Virus record (IMG/VR): IMGVR_UViG_3300023440_000006
Location: 1-61,594 of that record
DNA length: 61,594 bases
Direction: 5' to 3' (one strand)
From: a virus
The notes beneath the pieces were generated by a model that worked only from the letters and a program-made list of their open reading frames with translations, was not told where the DNA came from and made no database searches. The position numbers and the translations under genes are program-made. Below are positions 8,125-17,486 of this stretch, one piece after another; position 1 is the stretch's first letter; every line of letters begins with the position of its first letter.

Positions 8125-8167
8125 AGAGCCCAGTCTGTTGTTACACAGAATTGGGCTCTTTTTTTTG
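8125..8167 (+). terminator. Rho-independent terminator
   Basis: AGAGCCCA (8125-8132) pairs perfectly with TGGGCTCT (8152-8159), an inner TCTGT/ACAGA pairing extends the fold, and a run of eight Ts follows. It ends transcription of the AAA-DUF1257-DUF2997 unit. Confidence 0.92.
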
Positions 8168-8181
8168 AAACGAAAGATAGC

Positions 8182-9240
8182 ATGAGAAATTTTACAAGAA
8201 TCAATAGAGACTATATTCAAATCAACGCATTATTTCTTCAACCAACAAATATGTGTGCCCTAAACTGTAAGGGGTGCTATGTAAAAGAATGGGGCAAGAA
8301 TACTGAGATTATATCTATGTCTGCTCATCTCCCATCTTTTATCTGGGAGCGCTTCATTTATAAAATGTCAGGCATGATTACTGAGAATTTTCAAGCTAAC
8401 CAGATTACTTTTGCCCTAGATACACTGCCAAGCGACTTAGCAATCAAAACCTATATGAAAGACCTAGCTTATATTTATATGGATGTAGCTAAAGGAGCTA
8501 AGTACCAAGGACTTGATACTGAATTTCATATCACTACTCAATCTTTAAACAATATCTTTAATCAAACCTCTTATCATTGTCTCGATAATTTAGGGTCTAT
8601 TGATATGTTGAGTATCAGTAATCTTAATCAAAAAGATATTGTTAACTTAATTAACTTAAAGGATAGGTATCCAGATCTACATATTAATTGGAACCTCCAT
8701 CCTATCGAAATTCGGGATGAAAGTACCTATAAACAAATAGTTAGTGAAATTGCAGTTATCGCTAAATTTGTTGACAGTATCTATTTTGTAATGCATAAAC
8801 CAGATCTCGGTAGAATGCTAGATCAAGATATAGTTAGACAATACTTTAAATTATTTAAGATTATTAAAGAAACATTGCAGAATGATACTAAAATAAAAGA
8901 TCCAAACATGATTCAGATTGATGGTTGCGTCAAAGATTCTAAAATGTTTGCAGATGAAGTGAACGGTGGATGTAGTAGTAATATTTCTCGGTTTCAGGTC
9001 TGGCCTGATGGATCCGTAAGTGGTTGCCCATACGCTCATAGACCAATTACTAAGTCTTGTTGGGATGATGATCCGATCTTGGAGCTTGGTGACGATATTG
9101 TTGAGAATATGCTAAATAATATCAGAGCTGCTGCTAAAATATATCAATTTGATCAATGTAAGATTCCTAACAGTTTATATCCAGATTCAACACCTGTTCT
9201 GCGTCGAGAGCACCGAGCATTACAGATCTTTGAGGATTAA
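8182..9240 (+). CDS. Radical SAM enzyme of unknown substrate
   Basis: The 352-residue protein has the radical SAM cluster motif CX3CX2C as MCALNCKGCY (Cys25, Cys29, Cys32), which binds the [4Fe-4S] cluster that cleaves S-adenosylmethionine. Several cysteines near the C-terminus (NGGCSSN, SGCPYAH, KSCWDD, QCKIP) around a QVWPDGSVSGC segment resemble a SPASM/twitch-type auxiliary cluster domain, common in peptide- or protein-modifying members. The gene begins right after a strong terminator and is weakly provided with a ribosome binding site; the next gene starts one base after its stop. The spacing does not match QueE. Substrate cannot be told. Confidence 0.8.
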   Translation: MRNFTRINRDYIQINALFLQPTNMCALNCKGCYVKEWGKNTEIISMSAHLPSFIWERFIYKMSGMITENFQANQITFALDTLPSDLAIKTYMKDLAYIYMDVAKGAKYQGLDTEFHITTQSLNNIFNQTSYHCLDNLGSIDMLSISNLNQKDIVNLINLKDRYPDLHINWNLHPIEIRDESTYKQIVSEIAVIAKFVDSIYFVMHKPDLGRMLDQDIVRQYFKLFKIIKETLQNDTKIKDPNMIQIDGCVKDSKMFADEVNGGCSSNISRFQVWPDGSVSGCPYAHRPITKSCWDDDPILELGDDIVENMLNNIRAAAKIYQFDQCKIPNSLYPDSTPVLRREHRALQIFED

Positions 9241-9801
9241 ATGACAGAGACAACTGATAAACAGAAGCTTGCCAAACAAACTGTTGATGAAATGATTGCA
9301 GGTCTTCGTAAGGGCAAAGACATTCATGAGCAATTTGCAAAAGCTGTGCAAGATCGCATGATGATCCAGGGTAAAACCATGGAGCAGTGGCGACAACATT
9401 TTGCAATTAAGATTCCAAATAATCCAGACATTACAGCCTGTAAACAGACAGATATGAAACTTATGGAACTATATCAAGAAGCTAGCTTTATGAAGGCTAT
9501 GGCTGATGCTTCTCATCTTCTGCAGAAAAAGGGATATGATACTCAATACCGTGAGAAGTTTCAGGCTAAAGTTTCAGAATATAAAACAGCAGGTATGAAA
9601 TTACCTGCCAAAGACACACTTGAAACATTGGCTAGGAACAGTGTAGATGATATCGAAACTGGGGTCGTGTATTCAGACCTGGCAGTAAAATTTTGGAAAG
9701 AGATTCTTGAGAACTTAAACTATTTACGCAAGATCATCGAAAATGCTACTATTAACAACTCAGTAGAAGCAAAGATGACTGAAAAACAGTATGGTCTATA
9801 A
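9241..9801 (+). CDS. Unknown helical protein, UvsY-like at best
   Basis: A 186-residue, almost fully helical, charged protein. The arrangement of a mid-region helix pair (MELYQEASFMKAMADASHLL) and a C-terminal VKFWKEILENLNYL segment recalls UvsY-type recombination mediators, which help load recombinase onto SSB-coated DNA, and recA lies 2 kb downstream. The resemblance is weak and by eye. The start codon abuts the upstream stop. Confidence 0.55.
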   Translation: MTETTDKQKLAKQTVDEMIAGLRKGKDIHEQFAKAVQDRMMIQGKTMEQWRQHFAIKIPNNPDITACKQTDMKLMELYQEASFMKAMADASHLLQKKGYDTQYREKFQAKVSEYKTAGMKLPAKDTLETLARNSVDDIETGVVYSDLAVKFWKEILENLNYLRKIIENATINNSVEAKMTEKQYGL

Positions 9802-9821
9802 CCTGCTGTAAGGAAGTATAA

Positions 9822-10232
9822 ATGACTGATACTAAAACGCTTGATGAAATTGTGCGTCGTTCAGAAGAACGTCATCACAAGGTAGAAGTAAGTATCCAAG
9901 GAGAAGATCTAATGGGAGAAACACCAGATCCAGTAGATATGGGTGATCAGCTAGAGGCAGCTGAGCCGCCTGTAGCCTCAGGTTATACAATCGGAGTGAA
10001 AGAGGATGGTAAGTTATTCTTTCAAATCCATGGAGAAAAGAAGGGGAGTATTGAGCTCCTTGGACTTAATGCCTTAGCATTTAAGCAGATTCAAACGCTC
10101 GTAGATGCTAATTTGAATCAGGGTAACCCACAGCTTGTCCAAGGTATGAATGCTCTATTCCAGAAACTCTTAGAGATTGAGCAACATTTGTCTCAAGCCG
10201 AGGGTCCCAGTAACGACTTGAAGTTAAGCTAA
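9822..10232 (+). CDS. Unknown acidic protein
   Basis: A 136-residue protein with an acidic, Pro-rich N-terminal half, a short beta segment (YTIGVKEDGKLFFQIHGE) and a C-terminal helix pair around LVQGMNALFQKLLEIEQHL. No family is recognised. AAGGAAG precedes the ATG, and the stop overlaps the next start by one base (TAATG). Confidence 0.6.
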   Translation: MTDTKTLDEIVRRSEERHHKVEVSIQGEDLMGETPDPVDMGDQLEAAEPPVASGYTIGVKEDGKLFFQIHGEKKGSIELLGLNALAFKQIQTLVDANLNQGNPQLVQGMNALFQKLLEIEQHLSQAEGPSNDLKLS

Positions 10233-10573
10233 TGGATAATAAGAAAAGACAAGATCCTATTAAAATAAACAGGACTGAACCTGATTTACAAGAATGTAAG
10301 ATTGTTATTCTTCACGTTATTAATCAGGCTATAAAAGATTACCAACATTTTAGAGAGAAGGATAAACTCGAAGATATAGAAATTTATGAATCTGCTAAAG
10401 GCTTCCTATTCGATGATGAGTATGTTTTTGCATGGGGTGAAGAAGATATAAATCTACGAAGATTATGTGATGCCATAGAACTGGATTTAGATTGGTTAAG
10501 AAATCAGGTTGTAAAAAGATTTGATCTTAAATTCAATTTAGATGGAACTATTATACCCGACAGGAGATATTAA
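10232..10573 (+). CDS. Unknown small protein
   Basis: A 113-residue charged protein with a central EYVFAWGEEDINLRRLCDAIELDLDWLRNQV-like helical region split over residues 67-95. No motif is recognised. It is joined by one-base TAATG overlaps to both neighbours, including the broken nucleotidase gene downstream. Confidence 0.6.
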   Translation: MDNKKRQDPIKINRTEPDLQECKIVILHVINQAIKDYQHFREKDKLEDIEIYESAKGFLFDDEYVFAWGEEDINLRRLCDAIELDLDWLRNQVVKRFDLKFNLDGTIIPDRRY

Positions 10574-11168
10574 TGGCTCGTTTCTTAATTGATGTAGACG
10601 GTGTCATAGCTGATTGTATAACGCTCATGATTAAAGAAATCAATGAGCGATTTCGTACAACTACTGATGGTGTTCTTATAGATCCACTAAAAAAGAGCAA
10701 ATTACTGAATTTTTTTCTTTGATCCCGAGTTAGGTATCTTGAACAAGGGAGAATGTAAATTCGCCTTAGAAAATTTTGCTCGTCCACAGTTTGCTTATGA
10801 TATACCACCACTTCCTGGTGCCATTGAAAGCATTAAAAAGATTAGGACCTTAGGTCACGATATAGTGTTTGTTACTGCACAGTGGGGTGAATCAGTTGAC
10901 TGGTGTCATTGGCGCTGTAAATAGCTTGAACAATTTTTTTGATGCAGAATTAAAGGATATTATCTATGCACACCGTAAAGAGCTAGTTGTAGGTGATGTA
11001 TTCATTGATGATAGAGATAAAACTTGTGAAACCTATGCTGCTCAGCATCCAGGCTCTCTTGTCTTAATGATAGAACAACCTTGGAATTCTAGATATAAGA
11101 TTACACAACCCAATATGCATAGATTTCAATGGGATAATCTTGATTCAATTCTTAAGGACTTAGCATAA
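10573..11168 (+). pseudogene. HAD-type 5'(3')-deoxyribonucleotidase gene with two frameshifts
   Basis: The first frame (ATG 10573) reads MARFLIDVDGVIADC, the nucleophile motif of NT5C-like nucleotidases, and stops at a TGA near 10722. The second frame resumes FDPELGILNKGECKF and contains PPLPGAIESIKKIRTLGHD and IVFVTAQWGE before a TAG near 10922. The third frame continues LNNFFDAELKDIIYAHRKEL and ends with VVGDVFIDDRDKTCETYAA, the acidic HAD motif. Joined, the pieces make one ordinary nucleotidase. Each break needs removal of one base: one T from the T7 run at about 10711-10717 and one base near 10915-10922. Assembly error, real decay or frameshifting are all possible. Confidence 0.75.
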
Positions 11169-11776
11169 TGAGCATATTGATAGGCGTAGGCCATAAAAAT
11201 GGTCGTGGGAAAGACACTGTAGCTAATAGGTTAGTAGATAAGCATGGATTCATACGTGTATCTTGGGCTGATAGCCTTAAGGAAGCATGTAGAGTTATCT
11301 TCCTATTTAACGATGATCAGTTATATGGAGATAAAAAAGAAAAGATTGATCCGAGATGGGGGCGTACACCTCGCTGGATTCTCCAAAGATTTGGTGTAGA
11401 GGCATGTCGAAATAATATCGATCAGGACATATGGATAAAATCTGCATGGCTACGCATTCAGGCTATTTGGAAAGATAATCCTAATAAAAATATCGTAATT
11501 CCCGATATACGCTTTCCAAACGAAGCTAGCTTTATTAAGAAAAATGGTGGTATTCTCTGGCGTGTAGATAGAGATATCCCTGAGAATGAAAGCTCGAGTC
11601 ATACAAGTGAAACCTCTCTTGATACATACAAGGGATGGGATCAGGTATTAATAAACAATAGAGATATTACACATTTATATGCGTTAGTAGATGGATGCTT
11701 AGAGTCAGCTATAGCTCCCAAGCCACGGAGGAATGCGCGTGTCGTCATTAACACCAGAAATAATCAAGCAAATTGA
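11168..11776 (+). CDS. Deoxynucleoside monophosphate kinase
   Basis: The 202-residue product has the P-loop [15 protein letters not shown], an Asp-containing [10 protein letters not shown] segment, the [10 protein letters not shown] motif and an SSHTSE segment, all as in phage T4 gene 1-type dNMP kinases. It phosphorylates dNMPs to dNDPs. Paired with a nucleotidase gene upstream, it belongs to the nucleotide-salvage set with ThyX, dUTPase and NrdJ. Its stop lies inside the recA start region, so the two are coupled. Confidence 0.8.
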   Translation: MSILIGVGHKNGRGKDTVANRLVDKHGFIRVSWADSLKEACRVIFLFNDDQLYGDKKEKIDPRWGRTPRWILQRFGVEACRNNIDQDIWIKSAWLRIQAIWKDNPNKNIVIPDIRFPNEASFIKKNGGILWRVDRDIPENESSSHTSETSLDTYKGWDQVLINNRDITHLYALVDGCLESAIAPKPRRNARVVINTRNNQAN

Positions 11777-12794
11777 AATCCTCAAACAGGGGATTGACAA
11801 AAAGTATGGAGAAAATTCTCTTCGCATTCTCGGTGGGGATGAAGTCTCTAGTATTCCAAGACTTCCAACAGGAGCAGCATCTCTTGACCAGGCCAGTGGT
11901 GGAGGCTGGCCCTGGGGTCGTATTATTGAAATAATAGGACCAGAGTCTTCAGGTAAAACTACTCTAACACTAGAAGCTATTGCACAAGCCCAGAAGCAGG
12001 GAAAGGTCTGTGCCTTTATTGACGCAGAACATGCTCTCGATGTGGTCTATGCTAAAAACCTAGGTGTCATTGTAGAGGATCTATTAATTTCTCAGCCAGA
12101 TACAGCTGAGGAGGCATTAGATGTAGTAGATATGTTATCTAGCTCGGGCACTGTTAATCTTATTGTTGTAGATTCAGTTGCTGCTCTTGTCCCTAAAAAG
12201 GAGCTCGAGGGAGAGATGGGCGACAGTTCCATTGGTGTTCAGGCACGATTAATGAGCCAGGCTATGCGTAAGCTAACTGGCCAAGTATCTAGAAATAATG
12301 TACTTTTGTTCTTTATTAATCAGATTCGTTATAAGATTGGTGTGATGTTTGGTAATCCAGAAACTACATCTGGTGGAAATGCATTAAAATTCTATGCATC
12401 AATCCGCTGTGATGTGCGTAGAACTGGTACACAGAAAGACGGCGAGGACGCTGTTGCAAACGAGACTAGAGTTAAGTTCATTAAAAATAAAGTAGCTCCA
12501 CCATATAAGCAGGCTGAATTTATAATTAGGTTTGGTACTGGTATTGATAAGTTCGTAGATTTGCTTAGAGTTGCAGTTAAGTCTAAGATCGTACAAAGGT
12601 CTGGTGCATGGTATAGTTATAAAGATACCAGGCTTGGGCAAGGCGAAAGAAATGCTGCTTTGTTCCTGGAAGAGAACGAAGATATTGCTGAAGAAATCAG
12701 AGCTGGCCTGAGACCAAAGACTGTGGAGGACCCAGAGGATGTTTCTACGCGGAACAATGACTTACGAGCAATTGACAGGAATAGGACAGCCTAA
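11739..12794 (+). CDS. recA: RecA recombinase
   Basis: The 352-residue protein is a full-length RecA: Walker A GPESSGKT near residues 67-74, the FIDAEHALD segment with the conserved Glu, Walker [15 protein letters not shown], loop L1 with [18 protein letters not shown], and loop L2 region [19 protein letters not shown]. It forms filaments on single-stranded DNA and pairs homologous strands in ATP-dependent fashion. It is shorter at the C-terminus than many bacterial RecAs but ends acidic. GGAGG is seven bases before GTG 11739; an ATG at 11733 in the same frame is one base from it. It overlaps both neighbours. Confidence 0.95.
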   Translation: MSSLTPEIIKQIEILKQGIDKKYGENSLRILGGDEVSSIPRLPTGAASLDQASGGGWPWGRIIEIIGPESSGKTTLTLEAIAQAQKQGKVCAFIDAEHALDVVYAKNLGVIVEDLLISQPDTAEEALDVVDMLSSSGTVNLIVVDSVAALVPKKELEGEMGDSSIGVQARLMSQAMRKLTGQVSRNNVLLFFINQIRYKIGVMFGNPETTSGGNALKFYASIRCDVRRTGTQKDGEDAVANETRVKFIKNKVAPPYKQAEFIIRFGTGIDKFVDLLRVAVKSKIVQRSGAWYSYKDTRLGQGERNAALFLEENEDIAEEIRAGLRPKTVEDPEDVSTRNNDLRAIDRNRTA

Positions 12795-13677
12795 TGGCTC
12801 TAAGCTACTGCAGCTCCTAGCTGGCGAAATAGCAGATGACTTTGGTAATACAGCTCCTTCAGGAGAAGCCTGGGAACGAGTCACAACTACAAGACTCGTC
12901 TCACCAGGCACTACAATTAACGCTCCAACAAATATTAATTCAATTAATATGTATTTAGATTTCTTGGGGGAAACTGATCCCCAAGAGTCTGTGTCATTTA
13001 CTATTACGTGTACGGATACAAGTACATTTCCCACTACAGGGCCTGCTAGTCAACCACTTAGGTTGCAAGCATTTGAAAATGGTGCGTTAGTAAACGATAC
13101 TGACTTGGTAGCGTATTGGGTTTCAGTTACCGAAGACAGAATTATTATGGCAGTACAGGGTGATACTGCTCACTCTGGTAACATGAACCTATTGTATTTT
13201 GGTACCTATACTAGGCTTTATACAGCTGTTCAGGATCCATATCCAGTCGTAGGAATTGTATCCCATGTACATACAGGTGAATACTTTCTCAATGCTAAAG
13301 AGCGTGGACAGCTGGCTCGAACCGATAATGCTGTTGACTGGTTAGATGACAGGAATAGCGCAGAGTGGAGACTTTATACTACGCAATCTATTATCAACAG
13401 TAATCCCAATGTTTGGGATAATAAATGGTATCTCTACACTCTCTATATTGTTGGAAATAGAACAGGGAATTCGAGCGCTGAACTTGGTTATCGTGGGAAA
13501 CTCCTAGACCTCTATCAGCTAGATGATAACGGCTGGACTAACAGAGATATCCTAACTGATGGTGTAGATAGCTGGAGACTTATCTTTCCATTTCGATCTA
13601 ACGATACAGCTAGTGCTCAAAACATACAGAATTTAGGAAACTCAGGTAAGATCTATTTTGCATTCAAGCAGGTGTAA
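12757..13677 (+). CDS. Probable virion protein
   Basis: A 306-residue protein rich in Thr, Asn, Gly and aromatic residues with short alternating strands, the composition of phage head-decoration or tail proteins. Segments such as [17 protein letters not shown] and [19 protein letters not shown] show the beta-rich character. No signal peptide or catalytic motif is seen. ATG 12757 lies inside the recA end; an upstream TTG at 12739 is less likely. The next gene is clearly structural, which supports this class, but the exact role is unknown. Confidence 0.6.
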   Translation: MTYEQLTGIGQPNGSKLLQLLAGEIADDFGNTAPSGEAWERVTTTRLVSPGTTINAPTNINSINMYLDFLGETDPQESVSFTITCTDTSTFPTTGPASQPLRLQAFENGALVNDTDLVAYWVSVTEDRIIMAVQGDTAHSGNMNLLYFGTYTRLYTAVQDPYPVVGIVSHVHTGEYFLNAKERGQLARTDNAVDWLDDRNSAEWRLYTTQSIINSNPNVWDNKWYLYTLYIVGNRTGNSSAELGYRGKLLDLYQLDDNGWTNRDILTDGVDSWRLIFPFRSNDTASAQNIQNLGNSGKIYFAFKQV

Positions 13678-13705
13678 CCTAGCTTAGACTAGGGAGGCGC
13701 TTGTA

Positions 13706-15709
13706 GTGGCAAAAGGTGCATTAAGTAGATTCTCTGCATACCTCAAAAGCGTTGCACTTAAGATTTTCGGACAAGCGGAGTCCGAAGCAAGAGAATCTGT
13801 TGGCCATTCAGTCAATGTAGATGCACAGCCTGCTGGGTCTGTTACTCACCAGTTTGCATTTGGATCTGATGCTGAAGATCAACTTAGTTACGCAGTAAAT
13901 GTTAGTCAGATTGACGTAACTAGTGGTCTTAATCATCAGCTCAATGTCAGCGAAATTAATGATTTTGAGCAAGATCTTAATCATCAATTCAATGTTCATC
14001 AGATTAATGATTTTGAGCAGGATGTAGGTCATCAGCTTAATTTACTAGGCGATGCCTCTGGCTTTCTGGTCCATCAACTTGGAGTAGTATTTAGGGCCTC
14101 TAGCGGGCTGTCACATGAATTCACAGTAAGTGGTATTCATACAACTGCAAATATCAATCATCAATTCAACATGAACATAGACAGAGATAATCTGTCTCAT
14201 CAGTTCAGTGCTATTGGTGTAGGCATAGATGAAACAAGTCTAAGCCATCAGCTTGATGTAACAGTTAATCTTCCAAGCTATGTCCTCACACATCAGTTCT
14301 ATGTAGAACAATTTCTAGACATTGAAGGGGTCACTATCAGTGGTGACTACCGTATTGTTCCAGAAGGGGGGACGCAGACTGTCTCTGGTGTTTCAGAGTC
14401 ACTCCTTGGCATCGACGGTACAAGATATAGCTACGCAGATCCTGCTGTAAACAATATAACGAGTACAGGTACTTGGTTTGGTATAGACTCTAGTCAAGTC
14501 AATCCAACTGTTGCTAGCGGACTGTCAGAGGCTGACTTTCTTTTTGGTTCGTTTGTATTTGAGAACGAGCCAGAAAACTTAATTGCAGGCTCTGGCTTAT
14601 GGTCAACAGCTCAGGGCTTTTTAACATTACCCGAGCATAACTTTGATGTTCTGGTAGATAACCAAGCTTGGCAGTTACCTGTTATTAAGACAGGTGTAAG
14701 TGGGTGGAGAGGGCTTAACGACTTTAATGCCTCTCTGCCCAATATGTTGGTAGAGCCAGGAGAGAATCCTTTCGATGCCTTCTTTGGCAGGCAAGAAACA
14801 ATAAGCGGTGTTCTGCAGGAAATTGTAGGTTTCTTTGGAGTCTTTGAAACTACAGTATTTCCTGGTAATCAAGACCCAGCTGCTTTAATCGGTCCTACTC
14901 CAACGCTTATAGAAGTAAACGATCCACTTGAGTTTTCTGAAGGCAATATTTTAGGTCAAGTCTTTTTCCCCCTAGATAGAGACTTTTTAATTTCAGGTAT
15001 CTATATAACTAATACCAGTGGTGGAGGCCTTTCTGTATCAGACAATACTGTACGTCTTGGTTTTACACTTGGTGAGGCTAATCCACAGCCATCCTTGCTC
15101 GAATTTAATCTTGGTGTAAATACACCATCAGGAGTATATGATCAAACACAAGATACAAATCAATGGCTGGCTGGTGGTTTATTCAGAGACTTTAATACTG
15201 CGCCGTTACAACCTGGAGATAATGTAAGAGGACAAATTAGGGTTTTTGAACCTAAAAACTCCACTGACTTTACGCCACCCGTTCCATCTGGACTGGCACA
15301 GATGGCATCTGACGATGGGGTCAACCTATTAACTGCAGGCAACTTGATCTGGCCAGATTTTGAAGATACTGAAGTTACTCTTGATCTTCTAGTAGAGATT
15401 CTTGCTTCTCTTAACAGAAGTACACTACCTCATGGAATAAGCTTGCAGGCTATGGCCAAAAACAGAAGAGGTCAAATTATAAAGCTTTATGTAGATGGAA
15501 CTACTAATGAAATTAGAGCTACTCTTGAGAATATCCCAGGAGTCTTTGCCGATGGAGCTACTCAGGGTACACTGATTCTAAAAAGAGACGCAACTATAAG
15601 TCCAGTGGTCACTGCGACTAATCTATCTAATAGATCAATAGTCGTAGTAAATCAGGAAGAAAAGAACCAACCTGGACGGTATGTGATTATTGACGAGGAG
15701 GGTAGCTAA
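13706..15709 (+). CDS. Large virion protein with His-Gln repeat array
   Basis: The 667-residue product starts with a GTG after GGGAGG. Residues about 30-205 hold a dozen short repeats of the form L-x-H-Q-(F/L)-x-V, for example LNHQLNV, LNHQFNV, LSHQLDV and LTHQFYV. The remainder is beta-rich and Gly/Asn/Ser-rich, and ends IIDEEGS. This is the make-up of a tail-fibre or capsid-fibre protein. The C-terminal segment SIVVVNQEEKNQPGRYVII resembles the end of the next small protein. A short CCTAG/CTAGG inverted repeat lies at 13678-13693, just ahead of the ribosome binding site. Confidence 0.75.
   Translation: MAKGALSRFSAYLKSVALKIFGQAESEARESVGHSVNVDAQPAGSVTHQFAFGSDAEDQLSYAVNVSQIDVTSGLNHQLNVSEINDFEQDLNHQFNVHQINDFEQDVGHQLNLLGDASGFLVHQLGVVFRASSGLSHEFTVSGIHTTANINHQFNMNIDRDNLSHQFSAIGVGIDETSLSHQLDVTVNLPSYVLTHQFYVEQFLDIEGVTISGDYRIVPEGGTQTVSGVSESLLGIDGTRYSYADPAVNNITSTGTWFGIDSSQVNPTVASGLSEADFLFGSFVFENEPENLIAGSGLWSTAQGFLTLPEHNFDVLVDNQAWQLPVIKTGVSGWRGLNDFNASLPNMLVEPGENPFDAFFGRQETISGVLQEIVGFFGVFETTVFPGNQDPAALIGPTPTLIEVNDPLEFSEGNILGQVFFPLDRDFLISGIYITNTSGGGLSVSDNTVRLGFTLGEANPQPSLLEFNLGVNTPSGVYDQTQDTNQWLAGGLFRDFNTAPLQPGDNVRGQIRVFEPKNSTDFTPPVPSGLAQMASDDGVNLLTAGNLIWPDFEDTEVTLDLLVEILASLNRSTLPHGISLQAMAKNRRGQIIKLYVDGTTNEIRATLENIPGVFADGATQGTLILKRDATISPVVTATNLSNRSIVVVNQEEKNQPGRYVIIDEEGS
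13799..14310 (+). repeat. Coding array of about 12 His-Gln motifs
   Basis: Twelve degenerate units spaced 14-20 codons apart, centred on H-Q followed by a hydrophobic residue: GHSVNV, THQFAF, SYAVNV, NHQLNV, NHQFNV, GHQLNL, VHQLGV, SHEFTV, NHQFNM, SHQFSA, SHQLDV and THQFYV. Two adjacent units share EINDFEQDLNH and QINDFEQDVGH, a recent duplication. Confidence 0.8.
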
Positions 15710-15882
15710 TGGCAGTTACAGCAGCAGTAATTGAGGTCGATGTAGATGATATTGAGAACTCTATTAATACACAGTTAGCAACATTAGCTATCAACGCCAC
15801 TGACTTTGTTCAGGCTATTGTCTTATCTGAACAAGATAAGAATCGAAGAGCTAAGGTTGTAATTTTTTACGAGATTCCATAA
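15709..15882 (+). CDS. Small unknown protein between virion gene and DnaE block
   Basis: A 57-residue frame (MAVTAAVIEVDVDDIEN to KVVIFYEIP) linked by TAATG overlap to the upstream virion gene and one base from the next start. GAGGG lies at the right distance upstream. Its second half, QAIVLSEQDKNRRAKVVIF, resembles the C-terminus of the upstream virion protein, so it may be a duplicated domain or an assembly partner. Confidence 0.6.
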   Translation: MAVTAAVIEVDVDDIENSINTQLATLAINATDFVQAIVLSEQDKNRRAKVVIFYEIP

Positions 15883-16248
15883 ATGTCACTAAAAGCTATA
15901 AAGCCTATCCCGCAGCTCTTGCGGGAGGCTAAATCTATTCCTAAAAAGAAAACAAATATTGACCTAGCTGTTTGTACATCAGCAGGAATTATTCTTGATG
16001 TAAAAATCACTTCTGATATTGAAGAAGCCCTAAAGAATAGGGAGCATGTTCCTATATATTTTCTAGCTGGTATTAAGATATTGAATTACATGGTAGCGCC
16101 CTCTTATCAATCAGAGTTACGATCACGATATGGGGACCTCAAATCGGAAGATATGATTAATCAATTAATTAATTATCTTGAAAGCAAGAAGGGAAGACCT
16201 GTTGTACAAAGAGAGGCACAAGAGGCTAACGCTCTCCTACTGGAATAA
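15883..16248 (+). CDS. Unknown small basic protein
   Basis: A 121-residue protein with a Lys/Pro-rich N-terminus (MSLKAIKPIPQLL), a hydrophobic stretch HVPIYFLAGIKILNYMV that is too short and mixed to be a sure membrane segment, and a charged helical C-terminus. No family is recognised. It lies immediately before the PHP gene. Confidence 0.6.
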   Translation: MSLKAIKPIPQLLREAKSIPKKKTNIDLAVCTSAGIILDVKITSDIEEALKNREHVPIYFLAGIKILNYMVAPSYQSELRSRYGDLKSEDMINQLINYLESKKGRPVVQREAQEANALLLE

Positions 16249-16251
16249 ATA

Positions 16252-17217
16252 ATGAATCTAAATGATTTCTGCCATCTACACACCCACAGTGTATACAGCA
16301 TTCTTGATGGCGAGAACCAAATTAATGCACTGGTCAAAAGAGTAAAAGAATTAGGAATGAATCAGATTGCGCTCACTGATCATGGCACAATGATGGGCAT
16401 TCTTGAGTTCTATAAAACCTGCCTAAAGAACAATGTAAAACCAGTCCTCGGCGTAGAGGCGTACATTACAAATGATGAAGATGGAATCCCAAAAGAGCAA
16501 AGAAATAGAGACAATAACCATCTTGTTATGGTGGCAGAGACTGAAGAAGGTCTTCGTAACCTTTTCTGGCTTACCTCTAAGGCACAAACAGAGAATTTCT
16601 ATTTCAAACCAAGAATATCAAAGAAAAATCTTACTTCAGAACGAGTCAGAGGGATAATCGCTACAAGTGCATGTCTAGGAAACGAGGTCAATCGAGTAGG
16701 CACATTCGATCCTGATACTAGGCTATATTCTAATCGGGAAAAGATGGAAGAAGCTGCGTGTTGGTATCATAAGGCCTTTGAAGGCAATTACTTCCTCGAG
16801 ATTCAAGACAATGATGATGAGGCAGGACAGCAGCTTGCTTATAACAATGTCATCAAAGATATCGCACAAAAGAGTAATATTCCACTTGTAATCACAGCAG
16901 ATGCTCACTACACACAGATAGAAAGCAGTGAAACGCATACCCTTATTATGGCCATGCAATTAAAGAAAGCGCTAAAGGATTACGAGGAAAACAGCAACAT
17001 GAAGTATGGTCCCTGGTTCTTCGTTAGAAGTCCAGAACAAATGCTTGAGGCTGCACGTAAGTATGATGCTGAAGAAGCATTTTGGAATGCATGTGACATT
17101 GGGAAAAGATGCAATGTTAGCATAGAGATTGGTAATTATAAAAATCCAATATTCGATATACAGTCACAACCAGATTACGAAGACTTTAAAAAGTTTGAAG
17201 GAGTAGATAATGAGTAA
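16252..17217 (+). CDS. DNA polymerase III alpha, separate PHP domain subunit
   Basis: The 321-residue protein matches the N-terminal PHP domain of bacterial DnaE and ends where that domain ends. The metal-binding motifs look intact: HLHTH at residues 8-12, ALTDHG, NNHLVMVAE, ATSACLGNEV, FLEIQDND and TADAHYT. In many bacterial DnaEs with a full set, the PHP domain is a metal-dependent 3'-5' proofreading exonuclease, whereas E. coli has lost key ligands. Here it would supply proofreading to the polymerase encoded from 17864. It overlaps the next gene by eight bases. No intein motif is visible at its end. Confidence 0.88.
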   Translation: MNLNDFCHLHTHSVYSILDGENQINALVKRVKELGMNQIALTDHGTMMGILEFYKTCLKNNVKPVLGVEAYITNDEDGIPKEQRNRDNNHLVMVAETEEGLRNLFWLTSKAQTENFYFKPRISKKNLTSERVRGIIATSACLGNEVNRVGTFDPDTRLYSNREKMEEAACWYHKAFEGNYFLEIQDNDDEAGQQLAYNNVIKDIAQKSNIPLVITADAHYTQIESSETHTLIMAMQLKKALKDYEENSNMKYGPWFFVRSPEQMLEAARKYDAEEAFWNACDIGKRCNVSIEIGNYKNPIFDIQSQPDYEDFKKFEGVDNE

Positions 17218-17476
17218 TCTAGAAGATTCCATTCTTACATTGCAAGAAGAAATCGTTGTTCGTGTTGAGGCCATTCAGGCTCAAAAAGAAGATAAGAAAA
17301 CAATTATGAAGTCCTATAATGAGAACATTAAGGGACTAGAGGCAGAGCGAGATGCCTTGATCCAAGAGCTGAATGCAGTCAAGGAACAAATTAAACAAAA
17401 TCACCTAGTTGCTAGTGCTGATAAGATTATTGAGGAAAATGCACGACCAGGTGATGAAGACTTAAGCCTCATTTGA
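17210..17476 (+). CDS. Small coiled-coil protein between the two DnaE genes
   Basis: An 88-residue protein, nearly all coiled coil (EEIVVRVEAIQAQKEDKKTI to IQELNAVKEQIKQN), ending in an acidic tail DEDLSLI. The start GGAGTAGATAATG lies inside the PHP gene end. No family is recognised. Its place suggests a bridging or accessory subunit of the split polymerase, which is inference. Confidence 0.6.
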   Translation: MSNLEDSILTLQEEIVVRVEAIQAQKEDKKTIMKSYNENIKGLEAERDALIQELNAVKEQIKQNHLVASADKIIEENARPGDEDLSLI

Positions 17477-17486
17477 GAGGTGAGAT

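Noticed and set aside
8102-8181. tRNA in the gap before the radical SAM gene
   Set aside because: The structure is a stem-loop with a T-run, a terminator; no cloverleaf or TTC-type arm is seen there or in the other gaps.
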